A stretch of 64,000 nt of DNA, from the NCBI RefSeq assembly GCF_014652835.1, contig NZ_BMZO01000005.1, forward strand, positions 51,477 to 115,476. Reading direction: 5' to 3'. Positions 37,268 through 45,505 of the stretch are shown piece by piece (the stretch's first letter is position 1; every line of letters starts with the position of its first letter). Source of the DNA: Limoniibacter endophyticus. Lineage in GTDB: Bacteria > Pseudomonadota > Alphaproteobacteria > Rhizobiales > Rhizobiaceae. Made by a program: the position numbers and the translations under genes. The notes under the pieces were generated by a model. It did not search any database and had not been told where the DNA came from. It saw only the letters and a program-made list of their open reading frames with translations.

Positions 37268-37299
37268 TGACATTTCGGAATGCTGACCTCAAATGTCAA
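37268..37299. promoter_or_regulatory. 9-bp inverted repeat in the antiporter/XRE intergenic region
   Basis: TTGACATTT (37268-37276) and AAATGTCAA (37291-37299) are exact reverse complements with a 14-nt spacer. The left arm includes a TTGACA hexamer that could be a -35 element. It is a candidate operator of the XRE protein. Confidence 0.5.
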
Positions 37300-37604
37300 C
37301 CATTATGGTTGAAAATAACCTTATTGGCCAAGATAAACTCTGCTGCTGGCGCCTCATTCCTGCGCAATGTCGCGCCGCTCGTGGATTGATTTGCTGGACG
37401 CAGGAAAATCTCGCCGAAGCGGCGGGCGTTTCGCGCAGCACGATCAAGGATTTTGAAGCTGGCCGCCATGATCTGCAACGTGCAACGGAAAGCCAGATAC
37501 TCTCTGCGCTGCGCGATGCTGGAATCAATCTCATCTGGCGTGAAGATGGCACTGTCGGTGCGACGATACGCCTTTCCCCGGCAAGTTGCGGCGGTTCTTC
37601 CTAA
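37293..37604 (+). CDS. XRE-family helix-turn-helix regulator
   Basis: Up to 103 aa. The DNA-binding part is IPAQCRAARGLICWTQENLA followed by EAAGVSRSTIKDFEAGRH (~22-59), a Cro/CI-type HTH with the E-A-G-V-S-R-S-T-I-K-D-F-E core often seen in short rhizobial regulators. The rest (LQRATESQILSALRDAGINL) is a short dimerisation-like helix. Two ATG codons (37293 and 37305) are possible; neither has a good Shine-Dalgarno, and both overlap inverted repeats, so translation may be leaderless. The gene is divergent from the antiporter and converges on the ABC-2 permease gene with a 4-nt stop overlap. The target is unknown; the antiporter or itself is likely. Confidence 0.82.
   Translation: MSTIMVENNLIGQDKLCCWRLIPAQCRAARGLICWTQENLAEAAGVSRSTIKDFEAGRHDLQRATESQILSALRDAGINLIWREDGTVGATIRLSPASCGGSS
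37296..37312. promoter_or_regulatory. 17-bp palindrome overlapping the XRE start codons
   Basis: TCAACCAT and ATGGTTGA flank a single T. The right arm contains the ATG at 37305. A repressor bound here would block its own translation start region or a leaderless transcript, fitting autoregulation. Confidence 0.5.
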
Positions 37605-38737
37605 TCGAGTGTCCGTCGGAAGCGGGACAGAGCCATTGCGGCAAAGACGGCAATGAAGACGCAGAGCGCGCCAATCTGCCAGATCACTTCGTAGAAATCC
37701 GCCCCTTTGAGCATAACGGCACGCACCACGCGAATGAAATGCGTAAGGGGGAATATTTCACCGAGATATTGCGCCCAGATCGGCATACCGAGATAAGGGA
37801 ACATGAAGCCTGACAGAAGGATCGAGGGCAGGAAGAAGAAAAAAGTGAGCTGCATCGCCTGCATCTGGGTTCGTGACACGGTCGAGATCGTGTAGCCGAG
37901 CAGGACCAGCGCCATGACGAAGATGAAGATTGCTAGAAGGAGCAGAGGCAGGCTGCCTAGGAACGGCACCGAGAAGAGAAACTTTGCGGCCAGAAGCACG
38001 ATCACCACCTGCACGGCGCCGACGCAGGCGTAAGGCAGGACCTTGCCAAGCATGATTTCCGTTGGGTTGGCAGGCATGGCGAGAAGGTTTTCCATGGTAC
38101 CGCGCTCGGTCTCGCGCGTGAGCGCCATCGAGGTCATCATTACCATGGTCATCTGCAATATGACGCCGAGCAGACCCGGCACGATATTGTACTGGGTGAT
38201 GCTTTCGGGATTGTAGCGCCGGTGCACGATGACCTCAAGCTCCCGTTCCTTTTCTTCTTCCGCCTCGAACGTCCGTCCCTGTTCACGCAACAGCGCTTCG
38301 CGTGCAACGGTTGACAGGGTGGAGATCGCACCGCTTGCCGCAGCCGGATCGGTGGCATCCGCTTCAATCAGCATCTGCGGGCGGTCGCCACGCCGTACGC
38401 GCGTGCCGAAGTCTGACGGAATGGTGACGATGAAAACGACTTCTCCCCGCGCCATCAACAACTCGGCCTCTTCGGTCGAGGCCACGACATGATCGAAACG
38501 GTAGTAATCGGTGGTTTGCAGGCTCGCGACGATGGCGCGCGTGTAGTTGTCAGTGCTGGAGGTGACCAGCGCGGCGGGCAGATGTTTCGGATCATTGTTG
38601 ATAGCAAAGCCAAAGAGCACGAGAAGCATCAGCGGCACGCCCATCATCATCGCAAAAGTGACGCGGTCGCGCCGCATCTGGATGAATTCCTTGGCGAGAA
38701 GTGCGCCCAGGCGGCTGAAGGAAAGGACGCGGTTCAT
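37601..38737 (-). CDS. ABC-2 type efflux permease (YhhJ/YbhS-like)
   Basis: 378 aa with an N-terminal helix (LGALLAKEFIQMRRDRVTFAMMMGVPLMLL), a large periplasmic domain (~45-175) and five C-terminal helices with MENLLAMPANPTEIMLGKVLPY (~235-256) and LSGFMFPYLGMPIWAQYLGEIFPLTHFIRVVRA split over ~305-340. That is the layout of ABC-2 drug/lipid exporters. It is the last of four genes joined by 4-nt overlaps, with the ATPase and HlyD-type subunit upstream. E. coli has two permeases in the matching ybh cluster; here only one is present, so a homodimer is likely. Confidence 0.92.
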   Translation of the reverse strand: MNRVLSFSRLGALLAKEFIQMRRDRVTFAMMMGVPLMLLVLFGFAINNDPKHLPAALVTSSTDNYTRAIVASLQTTDYYRFDHVVASTEEAELLMARGEVVFIVTIPSDFGTRVRRGDRPQMLIEADATDPAAASGAISTLSTVAREALLREQGRTFEAEEEKERELEVIVHRRYNPESITQYNIVPGLLGVILQMTMVMMTSMALTRETERGTMENLLAMPANPTEIMLGKVLPYACVGAVQVVIVLLAAKFLFSVPFLGSLPLLLLAIFIFVMALVLLGYTISTVSRTQMQAMQLTFFFFLPSILLSGFMFPYLGMPIWAQYLGEIFPLTHFIRVVRAVMLKGADFYEVIWQIGALCVFIAVFAAMALSRFRRTLD

Positions 38738-39654
38738 GCCATATTGTCCTTCGAGCCAGCCATGAACTGGATGAACACGTCTTCGAGGCTGGTTTCGCCA
38801 CGACGTATCTCTATGCCCGGTTTGCCTTCCAGTTCACCCATCGAGGCTTGTAAGGCCGCGCGATCCGCGCCGACGACATGCAGCGTATTGCCGAAGGGGG
38901 CGACCTGCTCGACCCCTGGGCGGGTCCGTAATTCCAGGGCAAGACCAGCCATATCCGGGCCGGTGATGATGAAAGTCGTAAGATCGGCCTGGGCGATGAC
39001 CTCATCTACAGTGCCGGTTGCAAGCATCTTGCCGTAGGAAATATAATTGATGCGGTGGCAGCGCTCGGCTTCGTCCATATAATGGGTCGACACGAGAACG
39101 GTCAGGCCCTCGCGGGCCAGCGCGTGAATCTCATCCCAGAAATCGCGGCGGGCTTTCGGGTCGACGCCGGCTGTTGGTTCGTCGAGCAGAAGCAGTTTCG
39201 GTTGATGCATAATGCAGGCGGCAAGCGCCAGGCGCTGCTTCCAGCCGCCCGATAATGTTCCGGCGAGTTGGTTGCGACGCGAAGTCATGTCCAGATCGGC
39301 AAGCGTCTTGTGTACGAAGGCGTCGACGGGGTTCAGTTCGTAAAGACGCGCGACGAATTCGAGATTCTCCTTGATCGTCAAATCCTCGTAGAATGAGAAT
39401 TTCTGCGTCATGTAGCCGACTTTGCGTTTGATCTTCAGCCCTTCCGACAGAAGATCGTAGCCAAGCACGTTACCTTTGCCGGCATCCGGTGTAAGCAGGC
39501 CGCAAACCATGCGGATGGTTGTCGTCTTGCCGGACCCATTCGGACCGAGGAAACCGACAATCTCCCCCTCGGCCACCTGCATTGACACATTGTCGACGAC
39601 CGTCTTGTCGCCAAAGCGCTTGATCAGGCCTTCGACTTCGATGGCGTTGGTCAT
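38734..39654 (-). CDS. ABC-2 type efflux ATPase (YbhF-like)
   Basis: A 306-aa single ABC cassette: Walker A GPNGSGKTTTIRM (~37-49), Q-loop region GYMTQKFSFYEDLTI, signature LSGGWKQRLALA (~134-145), Walker B LLLLDEPTAGVD (~154-165), and switch His in LVSTHYMDEAERC. The C-terminal ~85 residues form the DrrA-like regulatory tail. E. coli YbhF is a fusion of two such cassettes; this protein is a single one, so it probably works as a dimer. Both ends overlap the neighbouring genes by 4 nt. Confidence 0.93.
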   Translation of the reverse strand: MTNAIEVEGLIKRFGDKTVVDNVSMQVAEGEIVGFLGPNGSGKTTTIRMVCGLLTPDAGKGNVLGYDLLSEGLKIKRKVGYMTQKFSFYEDLTIKENLEFVARLYELNPVDAFVHKTLADLDMTSRRNQLAGTLSGGWKQRLALAACIMHQPKLLLLDEPTAGVDPKARRDFWDEIHALAREGLTVLVSTHYMDEAERCHRINYISYGKMLATGTVDEVIAQADLTTFIITGPDMAGLALELRTRPGVEQVAPFGNTLHVVGADRAALQASMGELEGKPGIEIRRGETSLEDVFIQFMAGSKDNMA

Positions 39655-40601
39655 CCACCAGTCCTCAGGCGCGCATCAATGATCTGTCCCGGTTGCAGGC
39701 GGGTGGCCTCGCCCTCCGCGCGCGCTTCGATCAGATAGACGAGCTTCTGGCGCCGTTCGAGCGAATATATGACAGGTGGCGTGAATTCCGGATCGGAGGA
39801 GATGTAGCTTACCTTTGCTATCATCCCTTGCGCGCAACCATTGCAGCTGACGGCAAGCTCGGCGCCGAGCCGCAATGATGAGAATTCCGTTTCAGGAACG
39901 TAAAACCGTAGCTTTACCGCGCCATCCGGCAGCATGGAAAGCACAGGTGCGGAAGGCCCGGCAATGTCGCCTGGATTGCGGATGACATCGTCTACGCGCC
40001 CGTCAGCAGGCGCAGTGAGAGTACGCTGGGAGAGAAGCCACTTCGCCTGTTCGAGCTGTGCTTGCGCCTGTTCTGCCTGCTTTTCTGCGGCTTTGATCGC
40101 TTCGGGGCGAGCTGGGAGCCTCGCTACGTTCAGATTGGCTTGTGCTTCGCCGAGCGCAGCGTCGGCAATCTGTGCATTGGTCTGGGCGCGGTCGAATTCC
40201 GCCTGACTCGTAGTGCCGCGCGAAAGTAGATCGCGTGCGCGCTCCAGATTGCGGTCCGCGTCCTGCTTTTGGGCGCGAGCTGAGGCGAGTGTCGCTTCCA
40301 GCACTGCAATCTCTTCCGGACGTTTCCCGATCTTCAGGTCGGCGAGATTGGCTTGCGCTTGCGCAAGAGCTGCTTCTGCCTCCGCCAGTTTGTTGCGCGC
40401 ATCGGTGTCCTCAAGCCGGCCGAGCACATCACCCTGTGCCACCCGATCGCCCCGCCTGACGGACAGCTCGCGCAACTGCGCTGCTTCGATCGGCGCGACC
40501 TGCACGAAATCTCCCTCGACATATCCAACCGCCAAAGGAGCAGGGGCGGCACAGGCACCGAAAAGACTGGCAGCAAGTGGGAGGGCGCAAAGGATGCTCA
40601 T
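39651..40601 (-). CDS. HlyD-family periplasmic adaptor (YbhG-like), possible lipoprotein
   Basis: 316 aa. The N-terminus (MSILCALPLAASLFGACAAP) is a signal sequence with a Cys at ~17 in a lipobox-like context (F-G-A-C), imperfect but plausible. A biotinyl-lipoyl-like half (LRELSVRRGDRVAQGDVLGRLED, ~43-65) is followed by a long alpha-hairpin coiled coil (~67-185, rich in Ala/Glu/Gln) and the second lipoyl half (RTLTAPADGRVDDVIRNPGDIAG). It bridges the inner-membrane transporter to an outer-membrane channel such as TolC. No outer-membrane gene is adjacent. Confidence 0.9.
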   Translation of the reverse strand: MSILCALPLAASLFGACAAPAPLAVGYVEGDFVQVAPIEAAQLRELSVRRGDRVAQGDVLGRLEDTDARNKLAEAEAALAQAQANLADLKIGKRPEEIAVLEATLASARAQKQDADRNLERARDLLSRGTTSQAEFDRAQTNAQIADAALGEAQANLNVARLPARPEAIKAAEKQAEQAQAQLEQAKWLLSQRTLTAPADGRVDDVIRNPGDIAGPSAPVLSMLPDGAVKLRFYVPETEFSSLRLGAELAVSCNGCAQGMIAKVSYISSDPEFTPPVIYSLERRQKLVYLIEARAEGEATRLQPGQIIDARLRTGG

Positions 40602-41263
40602 GACTTCAAAGCCTGTCTTGCAGCGATAATTGCGGAGAGGTTGGATTTAATGATCCGTGTCACTTGTCCCAATTCGTCTTCTGAAATCCTGTTCCAGGCC
40701 ATACGCTTGGCTATCGCTTCGCGGGCAATGCGGAAATAGATGACTTGGCCAATCATCGAAAAGACAAGAAGCCGGGTCTCGTTCGCCTCCGCTTCCATGC
40801 CGGTGGCCGCTCCCCATAACATACAGCATTGCTTGTGAATGGGTTCGAAGAGGCCGTGATAGAGGGTATCAAGCGTAGGACCCGGAACGGCAATTGCTCG
40901 TAGAACAAACTGGATAATCGATCCTGCTTCCTCGCTTGCCGTAACAAAAGCGATCATACGTTCCAGGATTGCCTCGATCATCACATGCGCCTGATCAGGT
41001 GAAAGTCGCGTGTAATCGATGACCTCGCCAGCGAGCGCGCCGCCTGATGCCTCGCGAATGAGCAGCACTGCATGTTCGGCGCAGGCTGCGTGCAGGCCTT
41101 CCTTGTTGCCAAAATGATAGGCGATGGAGCCGATATTAGCTTTGGCCTGAGCCGCGATGTCGCGCGTCGAGGTAGCCTCGAAACCATTCTCACCGAAAAG
41201 CAGAAGGCCCGCCTGGATAAGCGCAAGTCGCGTTTGATGGGTAGGGGAAGATCTGGTTGTCAT
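40598..41263 (-). CDS. TetR-family regulator of the CecR type
   Basis: 221 aa. The HTH is in ALIQAGLLLFGENGFEATSTRDIAAQAKANIGSIAYHFGNKEGLHAACAEH, at ~14-64, with the Y-H-F-G-N-K signature. The C-terminal ligand domain of the DUF1956 kind (ISEDELGQVTRIIKSNLSAI near the end) is typical of CecR (YbiH). In E. coli CecR controls ybhG/F/S/R efflux genes; the same order regulator-adaptor-ATPase-permease is seen here, each joined by a 4-nt overlap. A 24-bp perfect palindrome just upstream is its evident operator, so the operon is probably auto-repressed and induced by toxic compounds. Confidence 0.92.
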   Translation of the reverse strand: MTTRSSPTHQTRLALIQAGLLLFGENGFEATSTRDIAAQAKANIGSIAYHFGNKEGLHAACAEHAVLLIREASGGALAGEVIDYTRLSPDQAHVMIEAILERMIAFVTASEEAGSIIQFVLRAIAVPGPTLDTLYHGLFEPIHKQCCMLWGAATGMEAEANETRLLVFSMIGQVIYFRIAREAIAKRMAWNRISEDELGQVTRIIKSNLSAIIAARQALKS

Positions 41264-41270
41264 AGATTCA

Positions 41271-41294
41271 ATTTAATCAATCGATTGATTAAAT
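41271..41294. promoter_or_regulatory. 24-bp perfect palindrome, CecR-type operator
   Basis: The half-site ATTTAATCAATC is followed directly by its exact reverse complement GATTGATTAAAT. It begins 8 nt upstream of the TetR start codon and overlaps the likely promoter. Length and symmetry suit a TetR dimer (or pair of dimers). Confidence 0.88.
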
Positions 41295-41320
41295 CAAGGT
41301 ATATTGAAGCCGACAGGATA

Positions 41321-41352
41321 GACGAAGGCCGGGCATACGCCCGGCCTTCGTC
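41321..41352 (-). terminator. Strong hairpin after the cadherin-like gene
   Basis: GACGAAGGCCGGGC and GCCCGGCCTTCGTC form a 14-bp perfect stem with a 4-nt loop, 10 nt past the stop of the 671-aa gene. There is no T tract on the minus strand, but the stem is very stable and is probably a terminator or a barrier between the two units. Confidence 0.65.
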
Positions 41353-41362
41353 CGATCAGAGA

Positions 41363-43378
41363 TCAGAGGAATGCATGTTGAAATATGCCGGCGTCGGACC
41401 AGTATTGCTCCGGTTCGGGGCCAGCATCCTCGAATATTGCGACTGCTGCGCGTTCCCATTCAGCATCATTAGCATGTATTACCAGTTCGCTTGATGCAGT
41501 TGCGCCGGCTTTATCGGTCGCGAGCAAAACCAGACGCACTGATTTGCTGAGGCTTCCCTCGATCACGCCAGTCTCGGCGTTAATCGAAAGATTGGTCGGT
41601 GCCATTCCCGATTTAGGGTCGCGGAGACTATAGGTGAGCGCATCGTCGGACTGCTTATACTGAATGTCTTTGTCGGCAAAGATGCGCTTGATCTCCGGGT
41701 CGAAGGTGAATTCCTTCCCTTTGAATACTTCGTGATCCACCCGGCGGATCTTCGCCTCCGGCGTGTCATTGACGTTTTCCACTGTAATGGTCGCCGTTGC
41801 CGGCAGAGAATAGGCTGTTTCGCTTTCCAGCTTTCCCTTCTCGCGAACATTAAATTGAAAAGTCACGTCACCCGTATGGCCATAGGTGGGGGTAATCTCA
41901 ATATAGTCCTGAAAAATCGCCGAGCGTTGGATATGTTTCGCACTACCATTTTCGACGTTCAGTATGTTGCCGAATGCCAGCTTGTCACCATCCACATCGT
42001 AGAAGTGCTTAAGAAGACCGGAGACAGGTATCTGGATGCTTCCATTGTGCTCCTTTACCGTTTTGGAGAACGTGCTGACCGCTACAGGTATATCATTGAC
42101 AGGTAGTACCGAAACCGAAGCTTCTCCGTTAATTCTCTGTCCATTACCGTCGCTGAGAACATAATCGAATTTGACTGTCCCATTATAATTGGTTTTGCCG
42201 GCGACCCGCAGATCAGTGCCGATCTGTTCCACCTCAAGCTTAGGCGAAGCCGCGAACTTTTCGATTTTCACCGTGTATGGGTCGAAGCCGACGAGATCGC
42301 GGAAGAGCATTTCAGTGGAGACTTCCGAACTGCCGGATTTCGGAACGTTCATGAAATAGCTTCCTTCGGAGGATTTTCCGGAACCATCCATGAGAATGTA
42401 GCGAAGCTCCAGCTTATCTGATTGGCTTGCCTTTGCTTCATTCGGCAACTCTATTGCCCGGCTCAGCTGGACACGATCCGCAGTGTAGGCGATTTCCATA
42501 TCGCGAAACGCATCCGCGGATACGACTTTGGCTCCCGCAATGCGAACAGTGTTGAGATCGAGCCCGGTGACTTGCTTTGCAAGTTGCTGGGGAGAGATGT
42601 TCATCGCCTCCTCTTCCTTCACGGTGAAAGAGGTGGAGAGTTTGATCTCGGGCTTGATCTCGGGCTTGATGGCCGCCTTGCTTTCATCAACGGAGAACAG
42701 TGCTAGCATCTGCGCCTCCTTCTTGTCATGAAAGGTCAAATGAATTCTCTGAACGTCCTTTAGACCTTTGCGATCAACCGTTTCATAGCGAAAGGTCGCG
42801 AGGCCGGAGAAATCTGCGGGCGGCGTCAGGATAGCAATGCCGTCCTTCCGGTGAATAGTGAATCCTTCTGCTTCCGACATGATAGAAACGATACGCGGTG
42901 CACCATCACTTTTATGCGCCAGATCGTTGCCAAGCAGCTTGCGTTCCTCGATCGCCGCTGTGCGGCCTTTGATGGCATGAAGAACGTCGTCGCCGGGGGT
43001 GAGGTACACAGGCGTTGTGTCCGTATCCGCAGCCACAAATTTTATGGTCGCCTTGGCGCGGGCTTTCGCACCTTTATTGTCGACTACGTCATAAAAGAAG
43101 CTGCCTGTGTCGGAGTCCGTCGCGTAGGAATCAGAGAACTTGCGCTGCACGACAATCCGGTCATCAACCAGTCGCACGGAGCAGTTTTCATTAGCTGAGA
43201 CGCCGATGATTTTCAGCTGTCCGTGAGTGGTGGAATCATTTTGCAGAAGCTGGGAAGCACTGAGAGAAAACATTCTGTCGGAAGAGGCAAAGAAATCTTC
43301 CTCTACCGAGATCTTATGTGTGGGGGCCATCCAGCCCCATGCGCGAAATGTTTTCGGGAAAAAATCATACCAAGCCAT
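41363..43378 (-). CDS. Large cadherin-like tandem-repeat protein
   Basis: 671 aa composed of repeated Ig/cadherin-like domains: FSLSASQLLQNDSTTHGQLKI (~37-57) with the LL-x-ND motif, TGSFFYDVVDNKGAKARAKATI, LLGND, SGLATFRYETVDRKG, TVKFDYVLSDGNGQ, VNDIPVA, VNDTPEA, and a last domain LSINAETGVIEGS typical of cadherin/CADG repeats (~600-640). Such domains build surface adhesins. No Sec signal peptide is visible, no RTX nonapeptides, and no glycine-rich type-I secretion tail, so its route to the surface is unclear. A small duplication IKPEIKPEIK lies at ~232-241. The gene stands alone, with a palindrome upstream and a hairpin downstream. I do not recognise a named protein. Confidence 0.8.
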   Translation of the reverse strand: MAWYDFFPKTFRAWGWMAPTHKISVEEDFFASSDRMFSLSASQLLQNDSTTHGQLKIIGVSANENCSVRLVDDRIVVQRKFSDSYATDSDTGSFFYDVVDNKGAKARAKATIKFVAADTDTTPVYLTPGDDVLHAIKGRTAAIEERKLLGNDLAHKSDGAPRIVSIMSEAEGFTIHRKDGIAILTPPADFSGLATFRYETVDRKGLKDVQRIHLTFHDKKEAQMLALFSVDESKAAIKPEIKPEIKLSTSFTVKEEEAMNISPQQLAKQVTGLDLNTVRIAGAKVVSADAFRDMEIAYTADRVQLSRAIELPNEAKASQSDKLELRYILMDGSGKSSEGSYFMNVPKSGSSEVSTEMLFRDLVGFDPYTVKIEKFAASPKLEVEQIGTDLRVAGKTNYNGTVKFDYVLSDGNGQRINGEASVSVLPVNDIPVAVSTFSKTVKEHNGSIQIPVSGLLKHFYDVDGDKLAFGNILNVENGSAKHIQRSAIFQDYIEITPTYGHTGDVTFQFNVREKGKLESETAYSLPATATITVENVNDTPEAKIRRVDHEVFKGKEFTFDPEIKRIFADKDIQYKQSDDALTYSLRDPKSGMAPTNLSINAETGVIEGSLSKSVRLVLLATDKAGATASSELVIHANDAEWERAAVAIFEDAGPEPEQYWSDAGIFQHAFL

Positions 43379-43423
43379 AAAATATATCTCTCTGAAATAA
43401 GATAATTGCTTGGTGGGGATACG

Positions 43424-43439
43424 GATATTTTAAAATATC
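43424..43439. promoter_or_regulatory. 16-bp perfect palindrome upstream of the cadherin-like gene
   Basis: GATATTTTAAAATATC reads the same on both strands, 46 nt before the start codon in an AT-rich 178-nt gap. It may be an operator or part of the promoter. AT-rich palindromes can arise by chance, so this is tentative. Confidence 0.4.
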
Positions 43440-43556
43440 ATCGAGTATTTTTAATTTCAGAGTGATTTTTTTAAGGTGTATTGGAGCGTGTCTGAAAGCA
43501 ATAAGCGTTCGAACGGCAGCGGCCCGACTGTGTGCCGGACCGCGATTAGGAGCGTA

Positions 43557-43937
43557 CTAACTGCACTGCCTTAAAACAGGGCGGTGACCTACATTGTTAA
43601 GGAAGGTGACGAGCATCTGGTTGCCCGTCGGTGTCAGCGTCACGCCTTCATTGTTGCCATTGCAATCCAACTGCAGCGCATAGGTGCCGGAATAATTGTT
43701 GACCCGGCGAACGCTGCACTGGCGCGAGTTGCTGTCAAAGCGGTTGCGATCAATCACGTAGCGGTCACCGTCGCTTGCGCACCAGGTTCCAGAAATCGGG
43801 GTCACGTCCACCGGCGGTGCAGGCGGACTTGCAGCAGCGCTAGTCGTACCCCCCGCATCGGGTTGTGATGGTGAGCAGGCGGACACGATAAGGGCGGCGG
43901 CTGCGACCAGGGCAGCGACGCTTATGGCTTTTCTCAT
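43557..43937 (-). CDS. Small putative lipoprotein
   Basis: 126 aa. The N-terminus is a lipoprotein signal (MRKAISVAALVAAAALIVSA then Cys at 21; lipobox V-S-A-C). A Pro/Ala/Ser-rich linker to ~47 leads to a compact domain (ISGTWCASDGDRYVIDRNRF ... LQLDCNGNNEG) with several cysteines that may form disulfides. The pattern 'G-T-W-C' at the domain start resembles small periplasmic beta-sheet domains, but I recognise no family. It follows the fghA gene by ~40 nt on the same strand and may be its last co-transcribed gene. Confidence 0.85.
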   Translation of the reverse strand: MRKAISVAALVAAAALIVSACSPSQPDAGGTTSAAASPPAPPVDVTPISGTWCASDGDRYVIDRNRFDSNSRQCSVRRVNNYSGTYALQLDCNGNNEGVTLTPTGNQMLVTFLNNVGHRPVLRQCS

Positions 43938-43979
43938 TCCGGGAGAACTCCGTTTATGGCTCTGATTTTGTTGTGCGGG

Positions 43980-44819
43980 TCACTTATAGAGGCGTTCGGC
44001 GTGCCAACGCAAATGGTCGCCCATGAAGGTGGAGATGAAGAAATAGGAGTGGTCGTAACCTTCCTGCATGCGCAGTGTAAGTGCAATTTCCGGCTTGTCC
44101 TTCACCGCTTCTTGGAGGAGCCAGGGACGCAAGCCATTATCGAGGAAGCCATCCGCAGCACCCTGATCAACCAGGATTTCGCGGAATTGCGCACCATCGG
44201 CGATGAGATCGCACGTGTCATATTGTCTCCAGCTTGTCTTGTCGGCGCCAAGATATTTCTCGAAGGCCGGCGCCGACCAGTCGGCGGAAGAGGGGGCGAC
44301 AATCGGTGCAAAAGCCGAACAGCTCTTGAACTTCTGCGGATTTTTTAACGCGATCGTGATGGCGCCGTGACCGCCCATCGAGTGACCGAAAATTCCCTGA
44401 CGGTTCATGTCGACCGGGAAATTGTCCGCGATCAGCGCCGGCAGTTCCTCGGTTATATAGCTGTACATCTGATAATGCTTTGACCACGGCGCCTGCGTCG
44501 CGTCGAGATAAAAACCTGCACCCTTACCCATTTGCCAATTGTCCGGTTCGTCAGCAATGCCATCGCCGCGCGGGCTGGTATCCGGGCAGACGATAATGAT
44601 GCCGAGTTCAGCCGCGAGGCGACGATATTCGCCCTTGTCCATGACATTGGCATGGGTGCAGGTAAGGCCGGACAGATACCAAAGGATCGGACATTTTTCC
44701 GTGGCTGCTTTGGGAGGAAGGTAAACAGCAAAGGTCATCGTACAATGGCAAGCTTCCGACTCGTGGCTGTAGACACCTTGTATGCCGCCGAAAGCTTTTG
44801 CCTGTGAAATGGTTTTCAT
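43980..44819 (-). CDS. fghA: S-formylglutathione hydrolase
   Basis: About 279 aa from ATG 44819, after a G-poor but A/C-rich leader (GGAC-TCCCCCC), so the Shine-Dalgarno is weak. It is a serine esterase with LWYLSGLTCTHANVMDKGEY (~47-66), the nucleophile motif GHSMGGHGA (~146-154), the catalytic Asp in DQGAADGFL (~224-232) and His in GYDHSYFFI (~257-265). It hydrolyses S-formylglutathione to formate and glutathione, the step after FrmA. Two genes of unknown function (DUF1345 and DUF188) lie between it and frmA on the same strand. Confidence 0.95.
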   Translation of the reverse strand: MKTISQAKAFGGIQGVYSHESEACHCTMTFAVYLPPKAATEKCPILWYLSGLTCTHANVMDKGEYRRLAAELGIIIVCPDTSPRGDGIADEPDNWQMGKGAGFYLDATQAPWSKHYQMYSYITEELPALIADNFPVDMNRQGIFGHSMGGHGAITIALKNPQKFKSCSAFAPIVAPSSADWSAPAFEKYLGADKTSWRQYDTCDLIADGAQFREILVDQGAADGFLDNGLRPWLLQEAVKDKPEIALTLRMQEGYDHSYFFISTFMGDHLRWHAERLYK

Positions 44820-44836
44820 GGGGGGAGTCCTTAAGA

Positions 44837-45505
44837 TCAGGGTGCCAGCGACACAGCCATATTGACAGCCGCCGCAACGAGCACTGTGTTGAAAAAGAAC
44901 GAAACAATGGAATGCGCCAGATTGAACTTGCGCATGTTGCTTGAGCGAATGGCGACGTCGGAGGTTTGGGCCGTCATGCCGACGACGAAGGAAAAATAGA
45001 GAAAATCCCACCCCTGGGGCTTCTCCGTACCAGGAAATTCCAGTCCGCCTTGACGCCGTGCTTCTCGATCGTGCACTGCGTCCGCCTCGCTACGGAACCA
45101 GTGCAAATGCGCATAATGCAGCGCAGCCATGGTGTGGATGGTCAGCCAGCCCAGAACAACGGAAGCGAGCATGATAATGATTTCGCCCGGCGCTGCGCCG
45201 TGTTCGCTGTTGAGCGCGAGGAAGAGTGAGGACACCGCCGTAACGACCGCGGCGAGCGTGATGGTAAAGATGATCGCGCTGGGGAGATCGGTTTCGGCCG
45301 CATTTCGCTTCAGATAGACGGCGTATAGTTTCGGCACGATGCTCCACGCGATCACCAGATAGGCGAGGAAGAAGCCGAGCACCCCGTAAAGCAGTGCCTT
45401 CTCTGGTTGAAGGAACATTGTGGCGATCAGGATGAGCAGTCCAGCTCCGAAAGCCAAATAAAAAGCGCTGTGCCTGCGGCGATGATGCTGCAATGCTTCA
45501 CTCAT
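44837..45505 (-). CDS. DUF1345 inner-membrane protein
   Basis: About 222 aa with five to six hydrophobic segments (AFYLAFGAGLLILIATMFL, LLYGVLGFFLAYLVIAW, AIIFTITLAAVVTAVSSLFLAL, IIIMLASVVLGWLTIHTMAALHYAHL) and the DUF1345 signature FLYFSFVVGMTAQTSDVAIRS (~175-195). Its start overlaps the stop of the DUF188 gene (ATGA), and it ends 17 nt before fghA, so it is likely co-transcribed with both. The function is unknown; location in a formaldehyde-detoxification unit may be coincidental. Confidence 0.88.
   Translation of the reverse strand: MSEALQHHRRRHSAFYLAFGAGLLILIATMFLQPEKALLYGVLGFFLAYLVIAWSIVPKLYAVYLKRNAAETDLPSAIIFTITLAAVVTAVSSLFLALNSEHGAAPGEIIIMLASVVLGWLTIHTMAALHYAHLHWFRSEADAVHDREARRQGGLEFPGTEKPQGWDFLYFSFVVGMTAQTSDVAIRSSNMRKFNLAHSIVSFFFNTVLVAAAVNMAVSLAP

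Noticed and set aside
41363..43378. RTX adhesin assignment for the cadherin-like protein
   Set aside because: No GGxGxD nonapeptide repeats are present and no type-I secretion genes are nearby.
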